Positions 54,877-62,646 are shown, numbered from the stretch's first letter. The stretch: 64,000 bases of DNA from Maribellus sediminis (GCF_011799805.1 NZ_WXUB01000002.1:992001-1056000), one strand, 5' to 3'. A program made the numbers and translations. The notes: generated by a model from the letters alone, not told the origin.

Positions 54877-56097
54877 ATGAATACCAATATAAAACTCGCC
54901 TGGCGCAACCTGTGGAGAAACAGGCGGCGAACGATCATCGCGATTTCCTCCATCGTATTCAGCGTTCTGCTGGCATCGTGGATGCGATCGATGCAGGAAG
55001 GCTCGTATGATAAAATGATCGAGAATTCTGTGAAATTTTATTCGGGCTACCTGCAGGTGCAAGACACAGCTTATTGGGATGAACGCACACTCGACAACAG
55101 TTTTAAGGCGTCAGACGACCTTAAAAACCAAATTGCCGGGATAAAAGATGTAACCCTGGTTGTCGACCGGATGGAATCGTTCGCACTGGCGGCCAACAAC
55201 CTGAAAAGTAAACCGGCCATGGTTATGGGAATTGAGCCTGAAGCTGAAGACCAGATCACAAAGATTTCGCAAAAAGTAAAAAAAGGCCGTTTCCTTAAAC
55301 AGGGCGACAAAGGTACCATACTGGGAGAAGGCCTGGCCAAATACCTTGGACTTGAAGTTGGAGACACGCTCGTTATGATCAGTCAGGGTTACCATGGAAT
55401 TAGTGCCAGCGGATTATTCGAAATAGTGGGTATTCTCTCCCACCCAAACCAGGAGTTCAATAACCGGATGGTTTACCTCGATCTTCAGACTGCCCGTGAT
55501 TTTTATTCGGCGTATGGATTATCGACTTCACTGGTGGTGATGACACACAACCATTACGAAGTAAAACACATACAAAAAGAAATTGCGAAAATTTTGCCTG
55601 CCAGTAACCGGGTTATGACCTGGACAGAAATGCAACCTGACCTCGAACAACTTATTGAAAGTGACCGTGGCAGTGGAATCATCATGCTGGGAATTTTGTA
55701 CATGGTGATTGCCTTTGGCATGTTCAGCGTGGTTTTAATGATGGTGAAAGAACGTTCGCGTGAATTTGGAGTGGTACACGCCGTTGGTATGCAAAAAACA
55801 AAACTGGCGGTCGTTGTATTCTTCGAAACCATTTTTATTGGATTTATTGGCTGTTTGGTAGGACTGATCATCAGTTACGCCTTCTGCCTTTATTTCTATT
55901 TCAACCCAATTCCTATGTCGGGCGATATGGCCACAGCTTACGAGCAGTATGGCATGGAGCCCTACCTATTCTTCTCGCTGAAAGCTTCGCTCTTTTATAG
56001 CCAGATGATACTAGTATTTCTGTTGAGTATGTTTATTTCCATTTTTCCAATGTGGAATATACATCGACTTAGAATCACAAAAGCAATGCGTTCCTGA
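54877..56097 (+). CDS. ABC transporter permease, LolC/E-MacB (FtsX) type
   Basis: 406 residues. One N-terminal membrane helix (IIAISSIVFSVLLASWM), a large periplasmic domain of the MacB_PCD type (about 45-270) and three C-terminal helices within an FtsX domain (about 275-400: LGILYMVIAFGMFSVVLMMVKERSREFGVVHAVGMQKTKL). This four-helix topology belongs to type VII ABC systems, which extrude lipids or lipoproteins without passing them through a channel. It is paired with a second similar permease and an ATPase downstream. Confidence 0.92.
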   Translation: MNTNIKLAWRNLWRNRRRTIIAISSIVFSVLLASWMRSMQEGSYDKMIENSVKFYSGYLQVQDTAYWDERTLDNSFKASDDLKNQIAGIKDVTLVVDRMESFALAANNLKSKPAMVMGIEPEAEDQITKISQKVKKGRFLKQGDKGTILGEGLAKYLGLEVGDTLVMISQGYHGISASGLFEIVGILSHPNQEFNNRMVYLDLQTARDFYSAYGLSTSLVVMTHNHYEVKHIQKEIAKILPASNRVMTWTEMQPDLEQLIESDRGSGIIMLGILYMVIAFGMFSVVLMMVKERSREFGVVHAVGMQKTKLAVVVFFETIFIGFIGCLVGLIISYAFCLYFYFNPIPMSGDMATAYEQYGMEPYLFFSLKASLFYSQMILVFLLSMFISIFPMWNIHRLRITKAMRS

Positions 56098-56144
56098 CTT
56101 AGTTTACAGTTGGCAGTCGCAGTATGCAGTTAAGAGAGTTTAAA

Positions 56145-56240
56145 ATGAAAAACAAAAACCAAATGAAGAAAGCGTTGACAGTAAAAGTCGGAATATATAC
56201 TTCCAACTTCGGTCTTCCTGCTTCATTCAAAATTTATTGA
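56145..56240 (+). CDS. Possible 31-codon ORF ahead of the second permease
   Basis: A small ORF (MKNKNQMKKALTVKVG... ending FKIY) stops one base before the ATG of the second permease gene. It has a basic start but no membrane segment. It may be a translational-coupling ORF or chance; the 144-nt gap also contains degenerate repeat words at 56102-56135. Confidence 0.25.
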   Translation: MKNKNQMKKALTVKVGIYTSNFGLPASFKIY

Positions 56241-56241
56241 T

Positions 56242-57462
56242 ATGATTTGGTCAATAGCCTGGAGAAACGTTTGGAGAAATAAGGTGCGAAGCATCATTAT
56301 GATTGTTGCCATTGCGCTTGGGCTGATTGCGGGTGTTTTTGCCACCGCATTTATGCAGGGAGCCGTTGATGCCCGCATCGAATCGGCAACGCATTCTGAA
56401 CTGGCTCACCTACAAGTGCACGCTCCCCACTTTCAGGACAATAACGAAACCGGACTTTACATGTCGGGCGTAAATGAACTCACCCAAAAAATTGAAAACA
56501 TCGATAAAGTTGAGGCTGCCAGTTACCGCCTGATCGCTGAGCCATTTATTATGGCTGCACACGGTACCGGCGGAGGCAAAATGCTGGGAATTGTTCCTGA
56601 AAAAGAAAAACTGGTAACGGATATTGCCGAAAAACTGGTGGATGGCACTTACCTTGAAAAAACAAGCAGAATGCCCCCGATCCTGATCGGCGAAAAACTT
56701 TCGAAAAAGTTGAAACTGAAAGTCGGATCGAAACTGAACGTTCAAATGGTGGATATCAACGGCGATCTTTCTTCGAAAGGATATCGTGTAGGCGGGATTT
56801 ACAAAACGGTAAACACCGGATTCGATGAAATGACACTGTTTGTAAACTATGATGATCTGAGAAATCAGCTGGGCTTACAATATGACGTGGCGCACGAAAT
56901 CGCCATGATCTGTGAAAGCGGAGAGGAAGTTGATGTCGTAAAACCTGAAGTTCAACAAATAGCCGGGAACAACATCGTTAAAACCTGGAAAGAACTGAGC
57001 CCTGAAATGTCGCTGCTAACCGAATCGATGGATGAATACATGTACATTTTTATCATGATCATTTTGCTTGGGCTGTGTTTTGGCATTATCAATACCATGT
57101 TGATGGCGGTACTGGAACGGGTAAAAGAAATCGGGATGCTGATGGCGGTTGGAATGAACAAACGCAAAATATTCTGGATGATTATGCTCGAATCAGTTAT
57201 GCTGACATTTTCGGGAGGAATTGTTGGCGTGGTGTTTGGCTCCCTGATCACGAAGTTTTTTGAAACCCGACCGATTGATGTTTCAACTTTCTCTGAGGGC
57301 CTCGAGAAATACGGATATGCGACACAAATTTACACCTCGCTGCAAAACGAAATGCTGGTAACCATCACGGTTCTGGTAATTATCACCGGAATGATTTCAG
57401 CTGTTTACCCGGCACGGAAAGCTTTGAAACTGAATCCGGCGGAAGCAACGAGAACGGAGTGA
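56242..57462 (+). CDS. ABC transporter permease, LolC/E-MacB (FtsX) type
   Basis: 406 residues, the same length and topology as the permease upstream but divergent in sequence, suggesting an old duplication and a heterodimer like LolCE. N-terminal helix IIMIVAIALGLIAGVFATAFM, periplasmic domain about 45-265, and a C-terminal FtsX domain with IIMILLGLCFGIINTMLMAVLERVKEIGMLMAVGMNKRK. It has GTGGGKMLGI in the periplasmic part. It works with the ATPase encoded at 57585-58268. Confidence 0.92.
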   Translation: MIWSIAWRNVWRNKVRSIIMIVAIALGLIAGVFATAFMQGAVDARIESATHSELAHLQVHAPHFQDNNETGLYMSGVNELTQKIENIDKVEAASYRLIAEPFIMAAHGTGGGKMLGIVPEKEKLVTDIAEKLVDGTYLEKTSRMPPILIGEKLSKKLKLKVGSKLNVQMVDINGDLSSKGYRVGGIYKTVNTGFDEMTLFVNYDDLRNQLGLQYDVAHEIAMICESGEEVDVVKPEVQQIAGNNIVKTWKELSPEMSLLTESMDEYMYIFIMIILLGLCFGIINTMLMAVLERVKEIGMLMAVGMNKRKIFWMIMLESVMLTFSGGIVGVVFGSLITKFFETRPIDVSTFSEGLEKYGYATQIYTSLQNEMLVTITVLVIITGMISAVYPARKALKLNPAEATRTE

Positions 57463-57465
57463 TGG

Positions 57466-57540
57466 AGGACTGAAGGAATGATCAGTTGAAGGACTGAAGG
57501 ATTGCTCCAAGCTAATGGCTCGCAGCTTGTAGCTCGAAGT
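57466..57540. repeat. Degenerate 8-bp repeats and an AGCTCG-type repeat
   Basis: GGACTGAA, GGAATGAT, CAGTTGAA, GGACTGAA, GGATTG occur in 8-bp register (57467-57506), the same family as the array at 48648. It is followed by GCTAATGGCTCGCAGCTTGTAGCTCGAAG-like sequence with repeated AGCTYG words to about 57539. They fill most of the 122-nt gap before the ATPase gene. Confidence 0.65.
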
Positions 57541-57584
57541 AAAACTAAATTAGAAGTGAAAATAAAAACAAAAAATTACATAAA

Positions 57585-58268
57585 ATGAAAATAATCAACA
57601 TAACAAACCTGCACAAGATCTACAACAGCAACTCAGTATCAGTGCACGCTGTAAACGGGATTGATGTTTCGTTTGAAGAAGGCGAATTTACGGCCATTGT
57701 TGGTCCGTCGGGTTCAGGGAAAACCACCTTGCTCAATGTTATCGGCGGATTGGATGATGCCACCGAAGGAAGCGTAGAAATTGAAGGTGTAAAAATCAAC
57801 GAATTATCAGCCCGAAAACTTACTGATTTCCGAATGAAGAATATAGGTTTTGTTTTCCAGGCTTATAACCTGATTCCGGTACTTACCGCAAAGGAGAACG
57901 TGGAATTCATTATGCACCTGCAAGGCGAGAAAAAAGCAGCCCGCGATGCCCGAACCTCTGAACTTTTAAAAGCTGTTGGGCTTGGCGAAATGATGGACCG
58001 ACGGCCATCGAAACTTTCGGGTGGGCAACAACAACGTGTTGCGGTGGCTCGTGCGTTGGCTTCGAAACCCAAATTTGTACTGGCCGATGAACCCACTGCC
58101 AACCTCGATTCACATTCTACCGAGAACCTGCTCGATATTATGGAACGACTTAATAAAGAGGAAAAAATTACGTTTATATTTTCAACACACGATCAGCGGG
58201 TGGTAAACAAAGCCCGGCGTGTGATCACCATCGAAGACGGGAAAATAATAAACGACATTACAAAATGA
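57585..58268 (+). CDS. ABC transporter ATPase, LolD/MacB type
   Basis: 227 residues. Walker A GPSGSGKTT (40-48), Q-loop Gln92 (FVFQAYNLIPVLTAKENVE), signature LSGGQQQR (144-151), Walker B FVLADEPTANLDS (164-176) and a switch His in FSTHDQRVV. The sequence is a close fit to the LolD/MacB/FtsE class that powers the two FtsX-type permeases upstream. Its stop codon overlaps the ATG of the CAP-domain gene (ATGA), so their translation is coupled. Confidence 0.95.
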   Translation: MKIINITNLHKIYNSNSVSVHAVNGIDVSFEEGEFTAIVGPSGSGKTTLLNVIGGLDDATEGSVEIEGVKINELSARKLTDFRMKNIGFVFQAYNLIPVLTAKENVEFIMHLQGEKKAARDARTSELLKAVGLGEMMDRRPSKLSGGQQQRVAVARALASKPKFVLADEPTANLDSHSTENLLDIMERLNKEEKITFIFSTHDQRVVNKARRVITIEDGKIINDITK

Positions 58269-58930
58269 TCAGAACAGCAGGAATATTGATTTTAGTAGGT
58301 TTGATTTCGATTTGCGCATCGGGAAAAGAAACAAAACGTGCCGACCTGAATACGGCCGCCAATGCAAGTTACCTGAGCTCCCTGGAAAAGGAAGTTATAT
58401 ACGAGATCAATCTCTTCCGATCAAATCCTGCCAAATATTCTGAACTATATATCGCACCTCTGGCAAATTATTACGACAGTAAAATTCTGCGTTATCCAGG
58501 TGATAAATCTATTCGTACCGTTGAAGGTGTCCGCGCTTTGAATGAATGTGTTCGCGAACTAAAAAAAATGTCGTATAAACCCATTCTCAATCCCGATAAA
58601 AGTCTCTCGTTGTCGGCCCGGGATCATCAACTTGACCAGCAAAAAAGCGGTTTGACCGGGCATACCGGAACGGATCATTCCAATTTACGCCAACGCATCG
58701 AACGTTACGGTACATGGCAAACACGCATTGGAGAGAACATTGCCTACGGCAATAGCAATGCCCGCCAGATTGTCGTTTTCCTGTTAATTGATGACGGAGT
58801 AAGAGATCGAGGTCACCGGGCTACACTTCTAAATCCCGATTTTAAAGTGGTTGGCTTGGCCTGTGGAAAACATCCGGTGTACGAAACCATGTGCGTGCTC
58901 GACTTTGCCGGCGGCATGATTGAAAAGTAA
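58265..58930 (+). CDS. Exported CAP (SCP/PR1-like) domain protein
   Basis: 221 residues with a short N-terminal hydrophobic signal. The CAP domain (about 40-215) shows the cavity residues His133 (TGHTGTDHS), Glu157 (GENIAYG) and His184 (DRGHRATLLN), and the second signature is intact. CAP proteins bind sterols, fatty acids or other lipids in several organisms, and some are peptidases; the bacterial function is uncertain. It overlaps the ATPase gene by 4 nt and the barrel gene by 1 nt (TAATG), an intimate coupling that suggests a shared job in envelope lipid handling (inference). Confidence 0.88.
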   Translation: MIRTAGILILVGLISICASGKETKRADLNTAANASYLSSLEKEVIYEINLFRSNPAKYSELYIAPLANYYDSKILRYPGDKSIRTVEGVRALNECVRELKKMSYKPILNPDKSLSLSARDHQLDQQKSGLTGHTGTDHSNLRQRIERYGTWQTRIGENIAYGNSNARQIVVFLLIDDGVRDRGHRATLLNPDFKVVGLACGKHPVYETMCVLDFAGGMIEK

Positions 58931-60327
58931 TGAGTAGTAAAATGAGAAGGGAAAAACATATCTGCAACTTAGATTGTGAAACTTTTAAATCGAAGCAAAT
59001 TTGTTTTAAAAAGCTTCCGACATGGATCAGCAATATGTACCCCCCGGCTTACTCCGGAGTTTCCTTGAAACTACCGGCTCCAGCCGTCCCCCTACGAGTA
59101 GGGGGACAATTGAGGCCGCAAGCTCCGATTTACGGAGCGAGGCAGAAACAGAGGGTACTTATCTTTTTGGCAATTCTCCTAATTATTTTTCTTCCGTTCA
59201 ACTCAAATGCACAATCCGATATTGATTTTAACGGCTATATAAAAGATCTGGGGATGTACTATCATCCGGTGGAACCTGTGCCGGTTTCCGACGACAAAGC
59301 ATTGGATTATCTGATTTTGAATCAAATACACAACCGCCTGAATTTTCGCTGGTTCGCCAGTTCCGAATTAACTTTTGCACTGGAAACCCGGAACAGGATC
59401 TTTTTCGGGCAAATGATCCGCGAATTTCCGGATTATGAGTCTTTCATAAACCAGGATAATGGCTATCTCGATCTTGGATTTATACTCATTTCTCAGGACA
59501 GTTGGTTTATGCACACGATGCTCGATCGCGCCTGGATGGATTACACGAGTGGAAAATGGCAGATTCGCCTGGGGCGGCAGCGAATAAATTGGGGAACCAA
59601 CCTCGTTTGGAATCCCAACGATGTTTTCAACACCTTTTCCTATTTCGATTTCGATTATGAAGAACGCCCGGGAACTGATGGGATTCGAATTCAATATTAC
59701 ACCGGCGTAACCTCATCGGCCGAACTGGTTTATAAGGTCGGGCATAATAACGATGAGACTGCCATTGCCGGAATGTATCGTTTCCTGAAAGCCAGCTACG
59801 ACATTCAGTTTATGGGTGGCTGGGTTGGCAAAGATTACGTGCTTGGAGGCGGCTGGTCGGGCGATATCAAAGGCGGAGCCTTTCGTGGTGAGGCCACCTG
59901 GTTCAGGCCGCGCGATAAAAATGATGCAAGCAACTTCGAAAGTTTTGTGGCCTCAATATCGGGAGATTATACCTTCAAAAACAGCTTGTATGTGCATGTT
60001 GCAACGCTTTACAACAGTCATGGCACCACGGGCGATGCAGGAGGTCGTTCTTTCTTTGCCCCCGATATATCGGCCAAAATGCTTTCGCTTGGGCGATACC
60101 AGCTATTTGCACAAACCTCCTACCCCATTACACCACTCTTTACCGGTAATATTTCAGCCATGTTAAATCCCAGTGACGGATCTTCTTTTATTGGACCTTC
60201 GCTTACCTATTCAATTGGTAATAACTGGGAGCTGATGCTCAATGGTCAGTTGTTTTTTGGAAGAAGCGGCACCGAATACGGCGACTATGGCCAGGCGGTT
60301 TATGGCCGGATTAAATGGTCGTTTTAA
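58930..60327 (+). CDS. DUF1302-like outer-membrane beta-barrel protein with displaced signal peptide
   Basis: 465 residues from the coupled ATG at 58930. The signal peptide lies unusually deep, at about residues 75-96 (RVLIFLAILLIIFLPFNSNAQ). Before it is an odd extension rich in Pro/Gly/Arg, encoded partly by two GC-rich hairpins (59086-59138). After the signal the protein is a beta-barrel with WQIRLGRQRINWGTNLVWNPNDVFN, similar to the DUF1302 family that is co-encoded with LolA-like carriers and lipid exporters in other bacteria. No better start codon exists near the signal segment. The extension may be a palindromic-element insertion, or initiation may occur at a non-standard codon. Confidence 0.8.
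   Translation: MSSKMRREKHICNLDCETFKSKQICFKKLPTWISNMYPPAYSGVSLKLPAPAVPLRVGGQLRPQAPIYGARQKQRVLIFLAILLIIFLPFNSNAQSDIDFNGYIKDLGMYYHPVEPVPVSDDKALDYLILNQIHNRLNFRWFASSELTFALETRNRIFFGQMIREFPDYESFINQDNGYLDLGFILISQDSWFMHTMLDRAWMDYTSGKWQIRLGRQRINWGTNLVWNPNDVFNTFSYFDFDYEERPGTDGIRIQYYTGVTSSAELVYKVGHNNDETAIAGMYRFLKASYDIQFMGGWVGKDYVLGGGWSGDIKGGAFRGEATWFRPRDKNDASNFESFVASISGDYTFKNSLYVHVATLYNSHGTTGDAGGRSFFAPDISAKMLSLGRYQLFAQTSYPITPLFTGNISAMLNPSDGSSFIGPSLTYSIGNNWELMLNGQLFFGRSGTEYGDYGQAVYGRIKWSF
59086..59138. repeat. Two GC-rich hairpins inside the 5' part of the barrel gene
   Basis: GTCCCCCTAC-GA-GTAGGGGGAC (59086-59107) is a perfect 10-bp stem with a 2-nt loop. GCTCCG-ATTTA-CGGAGC (59122-59138) is a 6-bp stem. 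They look like REP-type extragenic palindromes but lie in frame within the ORF, just upstream of the signal peptide codons. Confidence 0.7.
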
Positions 60328-60486
60328 ACTTCTCCAGCAACGCCTCACCTTTTCCAAATTCAGAATCCGTAGTTAAGAATTATTAACACTCCGCTCTCGA
60401 TATAGTAACTCAAAACCTTGCTTTACAGACATTTTAGTCTTAAATTGAATGGTTATTTAAATTATTCATTATTAAATATTTAAGCC

Positions 60487-60813
60487 ATGGGATTAGTAAT
60501 CGTTCCTTTAAAAAAGGATAAACTCGATGCCTGGAAAACGTGGGCCGAATCGCTTAACAATGAGCAGAGTGAGGAGTTTAACAGTTTTAACAAAAAGTAT
60601 GGACTAACACGACATGATGCGTGGTTAGCAGAAACACCCGAAGGACCAGTTGTAGTCGCCTTACATGAAGGTCCCGGAGCCGAGAGTTTTATGCAGGAGG
60701 TTGGAAAATCAAATGATAGCTTTGAAGCCAGCTTCAAAGAAAAACTAATGGAGTTTCACGGTATGGATCTTTCTGGGCCACCTCCAGGACCAATGCCGGT
60801 TAAAATGATTTAA
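60487..60813 (+). CDS. Small conserved protein, probable dimeric alpha-beta barrel
   Basis: 108-residue soluble protein. The pattern LVIVPLKKDKLDAWKTWAESLN..., then YGLTRHDAWLAETPEGPVVVALHEGPGAESFMQEVGKS is like the ferredoxin-like (ABM/DUF6176-type) small proteins, with a Pro-rich tail (GPPPGPMP). No catalytic role can be assigned. It is followed by another small ORF 118 nt later. Confidence 0.75.
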   Translation: MGLVIVPLKKDKLDAWKTWAESLNNEQSEEFNSFNKKYGLTRHDAWLAETPEGPVVVALHEGPGAESFMQEVGKSNDSFEASFKEKLMEFHGMDLSGPPPGPMPVKMI

Positions 60814-60931
60814 TGTATTAGGAAATGATTCAGGGATAAATATCTGGTCAATTCTGAATAACTCCCTTTTCACACACCTGAACGGACAAGCTCCAAAACC
60901 GCAATTCAAGAAATTAATAAAACAAACGGTC

Positions 60932-61153
60932 ATGAAAAACTGGGAGTATTTGTTTTTAACTGCCGAGAAACTGGATAAAGTTTGGCGTCCGAGATTTGTA
61001 AACGGACTGGAACTGGAACAATGGGATACCGGACCAAATCTTTACGACTACGCGAACATTTTAGGCAAAAAAGGTTGGGAACTGGTGACTGTAAACTGGC
61101 AGGCAAAAGAAGACATGACCCATCACAGGTTCGTTTTCAAAAAAAGACTGTAA
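60932..61153 (+). CDS. DUF4177-like small protein
   Basis: 73 residues with the DUF4177 pattern: WEYLFLTAEKL at the start, then YDYANILGKKGWELVTVNWQ and a C-terminal FVFKKRL. This family is widespread and of unknown function. It begins after a 118-nt AT-rich gap. A 205-nt gap follows, with only a promoter for the tRNA locus. Confidence 0.8.
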   Translation: MKNWEYLFLTAEKLDKVWRPRFVNGLELEQWDTGPNLYDYANILGKKGWELVTVNWQAKEDMTHHRFVFKKRL

Positions 61154-61336
61154 ACAGAAATGGATATATTCCCCGATACAATTTAGATTTTAGAATCCGA
61201 ACTCAATTTCCTAATGGCTCATAATTACCTAATTACCAAAGCGTAACCGCAATTACTTCTTCCATATCATCTTCTCGTTCCCTTTATACAAAAGGAAAAT
61301 ATCGATCGAATGTGAATAACGAATATGATTATTGCA

Positions 61337-61344
61337 TACATTTG
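61337..61344 (+). promoter_or_regulatory. -7 promoter element of the tRNA-Gly locus
   Basis: TACATTTG, a perfect TAnnTTTG, 15 nt upstream of the broken tRNA-Gly copy and 82 nt upstream of the intact one. A weak -33 (TGTG at 61311-61314) has 22-nt spacing. Transcription from here would run through both copies. Confidence 0.55.
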
Positions 61345-61358
61345 AGCACGAAAGATAA

Positions 61359-61413
61359 GCGGGAGTAGCTCAGTGGTAGTCCCGAGTACTCGGGATCCCA
61401 AGCTGTGGGTCGC
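61359..61413 (+). pseudogene. Broken tRNA-Gly copy (5' part only)
   Basis: The first 21 nt (61359-61379) are identical to the first 21 nt of the intact tRNA-Gly at 61426. Then a 16-bp perfect palindrome TCCCGAGTACTCGGGA (61380-61395) replaces the end of the D-arm and the 5' anticodon stem. CCCAAGCTG-GGGTCGC resumes the tRNA sequence up to 61413 with one change. The T-arm and acceptor 3' strand are missing, so it cannot fold as a tRNA. The sequence continues ATAAAACAATAG into the intact copy. Confidence 0.85.
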
Positions 61414-61425
61414 ATAAAACAATAG

Positions 61426-61497
61426 GCGGGAGTAGCTCAGTGGTAGAGCATCAGCTTCCCAAGCTGAGGGTCGCGGGTTCGATCCCCGTTTCCCGCT
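61426..61497 (+). tRNA. tRNA-Gly (anticodon CCC)
   Basis: Complete cloverleaf: acceptor GCGGGAG/TTCCCGC (one G-T pair), D-arm GCTC-AGTGGTA-GAGC, anticodon stem TCAGC/GCTGA with loop TTCCCAA (anticodon CCC), variable loop GGGTC, T-arm GCGGG-TTCGATC-CCCGT, discriminator T. CCA is not encoded. The last 20 nt plus two following bases are repeated at 61842-61863, on the other side of a GIY-YIG gene. Confidence 0.93.
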
Positions 61498-61530
61498 CTG
61501 TAATAGCTGTACCAAGCACAATTTATATCT

Positions 61531-61827
61531 GTGGATTTTTACGTTTACATATTATATTCTGATTCCGCTGACGCCTATTACAAAGGGCAAACAACTGATT
61601 TACATGATCGTAAACACAGACATAACAACGAATACGAGAAAGCTACAAAAAAAGGTGCTCCCTGGACGCTTATATGGTGCACACAGAAACAAACACGCAG
61701 CGAGGCTCTGTTACTGGAGAAAAAATTAAAAAACCTGTCAAGAGAAAAAACAATCCGATTCATTGAGAAATACGCAGAAGAGTCGCGGGCCCTGACGCTC
61801 AAACTGGGTTTGAGATCAGGATGCTGA
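61531..61827 (+). CDS. GIY-YIG nuclease (UPF0213-like) inserted at a tRNA-Gly 3' end
   Basis: 98 residues from GTG 61531, 33 nt after the tRNA; no ATG is available in frame before an upstream stop at 61504. The single GIY-YIG domain shows YVYILYSDSADAYYKGQTTDLHDRKHRHN, with YKG in place of YIG, the catalytic-Arg region (DRKHRHN) and the Glu of SEALLLEKKLK, so it should be an active endonuclease. Small GIY-YIG proteins of this type are abundant in Bacteroidota. Here the gene is flanked by the intact tRNA and a 22-bp copy of its 3' end (61842-61863), consistent with integration at a tRNA gene. The gene stops only 14 nt before the repeat. Confidence 0.88.
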   Translation: MDFYVYILYSDSADAYYKGQTTDLHDRKHRHNNEYEKATKKGAPWTLIWCTQKQTRSEALLLEKKLKNLSREKTIRFIEKYAEESRALTLKLGLRSGC

Positions 61828-61841
61828 CCAAAGCGTCAGTA

Positions 61842-61863
61842 TTCGATCCCCGTTTCCCGCTCT
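61842..61863 (+). repeat. 22-bp direct repeat of the tRNA-Gly 3' end
   Basis: Identical to 61478-61499, i.e. T-loop, T-stem 3' strand, acceptor 3' strand and two bases beyond. Together the two copies bracket a 342-nt segment that contains only the GIY-YIG gene. It is the pattern left by integration at a tRNA 3' end, or by splitting of an older tRNA copy. Confidence 0.92.
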
Positions 61864-61976
61864 TTAAAACAAGCGAATAACCTTAAGCATCTTTCTTTAA
61901 AAATTACAGGATCTGCGGACGTGTTCAAATGAATTAGTTAGGGATTTTACAATTGAAAGTTGGAAATAAAACCACC

Positions 61977-62017
61977 TGTCCATCCATCCATTTCAATGAG
62001 TAATGAATGAATGGACA
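61977..62017 (-). terminator. Likely terminator of the AhpD-like gene
   Basis: TGTCCATCCATCCATT (61977-61992) and AATGAATGAATGGACA (62002-62017) form a 16-bp stem; read as - strand RNA the two non-Watson-Crick positions are G-U pairs. It lies 27 nt past the stop of the minus-strand gene. The T-tract after it is weak. Confidence 0.55.
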
Positions 62018-62044
62018 TTTAGTTTTGAACTAAGAATTTGAAGT

Positions 62045-62431
62045 TTACGCGTGAACCGCTTTAACGTGCTCAACTACCATGTCGGTTTCTCTTGTGAACT
62101 CATCATAATCGAGTTGAAGTCCATTTACATAAGCACTCCATCCTGATGTTGACTTGGCAAAATGCAGAGCTTCTTCAATTTCTTCTTCAGTCGCACCATG
62201 TAATTTAGCTATTTCCGTATGAAAATAAGCGCAATAACGGCACTTAGTTACAGCTGAAATAGCTATTCCAATCAATTCACGGTACTTGTTTGGCACAGCA
62301 CCTTCTGCCAAATGAATACTTTTAAATAGCTCCCACTCTAACTCAATTGTTGCTTCCGGTACTGCTTTGAACATTGATGGAACAAGTCCAAACATTTGTT
62401 CGATTTCATTAAATACTGTTTCCTTACTCAT
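62045..62431 (-). CDS. AhpD-like / carboxymuconolactone decarboxylase family protein
   Basis: 128 residues, all helical. The AhpD-type active site is present: Cys64 and Cys67 in TKCRYCAYFH with His71. Such proteins reduce peroxides or act as thiol-disulfide partners. The N-terminus EQMFGLVPSMFKAVPE is typical of the CMD subgroup. A strong Shine-Dalgarno sequence (AGGAGG, complement of 62439-62444) lies 7 nt before the start codon, uncommon in Bacteroidota and supporting this start. Single gene. Confidence 0.9.
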   Translation of the reverse strand: MSKETVFNEIEQMFGLVPSMFKAVPEATIELEWELFKSIHLAEGAVPNKYRELIGIAISAVTKCRYCAYFHTEIAKLHGATEEEIEEALHFAKSTSGWSAYVNGLQLDYDEFTRETDMVVEHVKAVHA

Positions 62432-62646
62432 TTTAGTTCCTCCTCTTAAATAATTAATAATACATGGCTGAAATATAAGTTACAACTTATTTTAAAGACA
62501 ATAAGATGTTTTATTCTAATAAATGTTAATTCACGCGTAAATAGGAGGTAACCCATCAAAGTTTTTTTTCATCGAATATTTATATCCTCAGTCAGATGAG
62601 CTATTAAAAATTATCGTTGGAAAACTATTTTGAATAGAGAAGAAAA

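Noticed and set aside
61267-61521. 84-codon minus-strand ORF across the tRNA-Gly region
   Set aside because: Its middle part is simply the antisense translation of tRNA sequence, a common false gene at tRNA loci.
61842-61863. Second partial tRNA gene
   Set aside because: Only the T-arm and acceptor 3' strand are present; treated as a direct repeat and not as an RNA gene.
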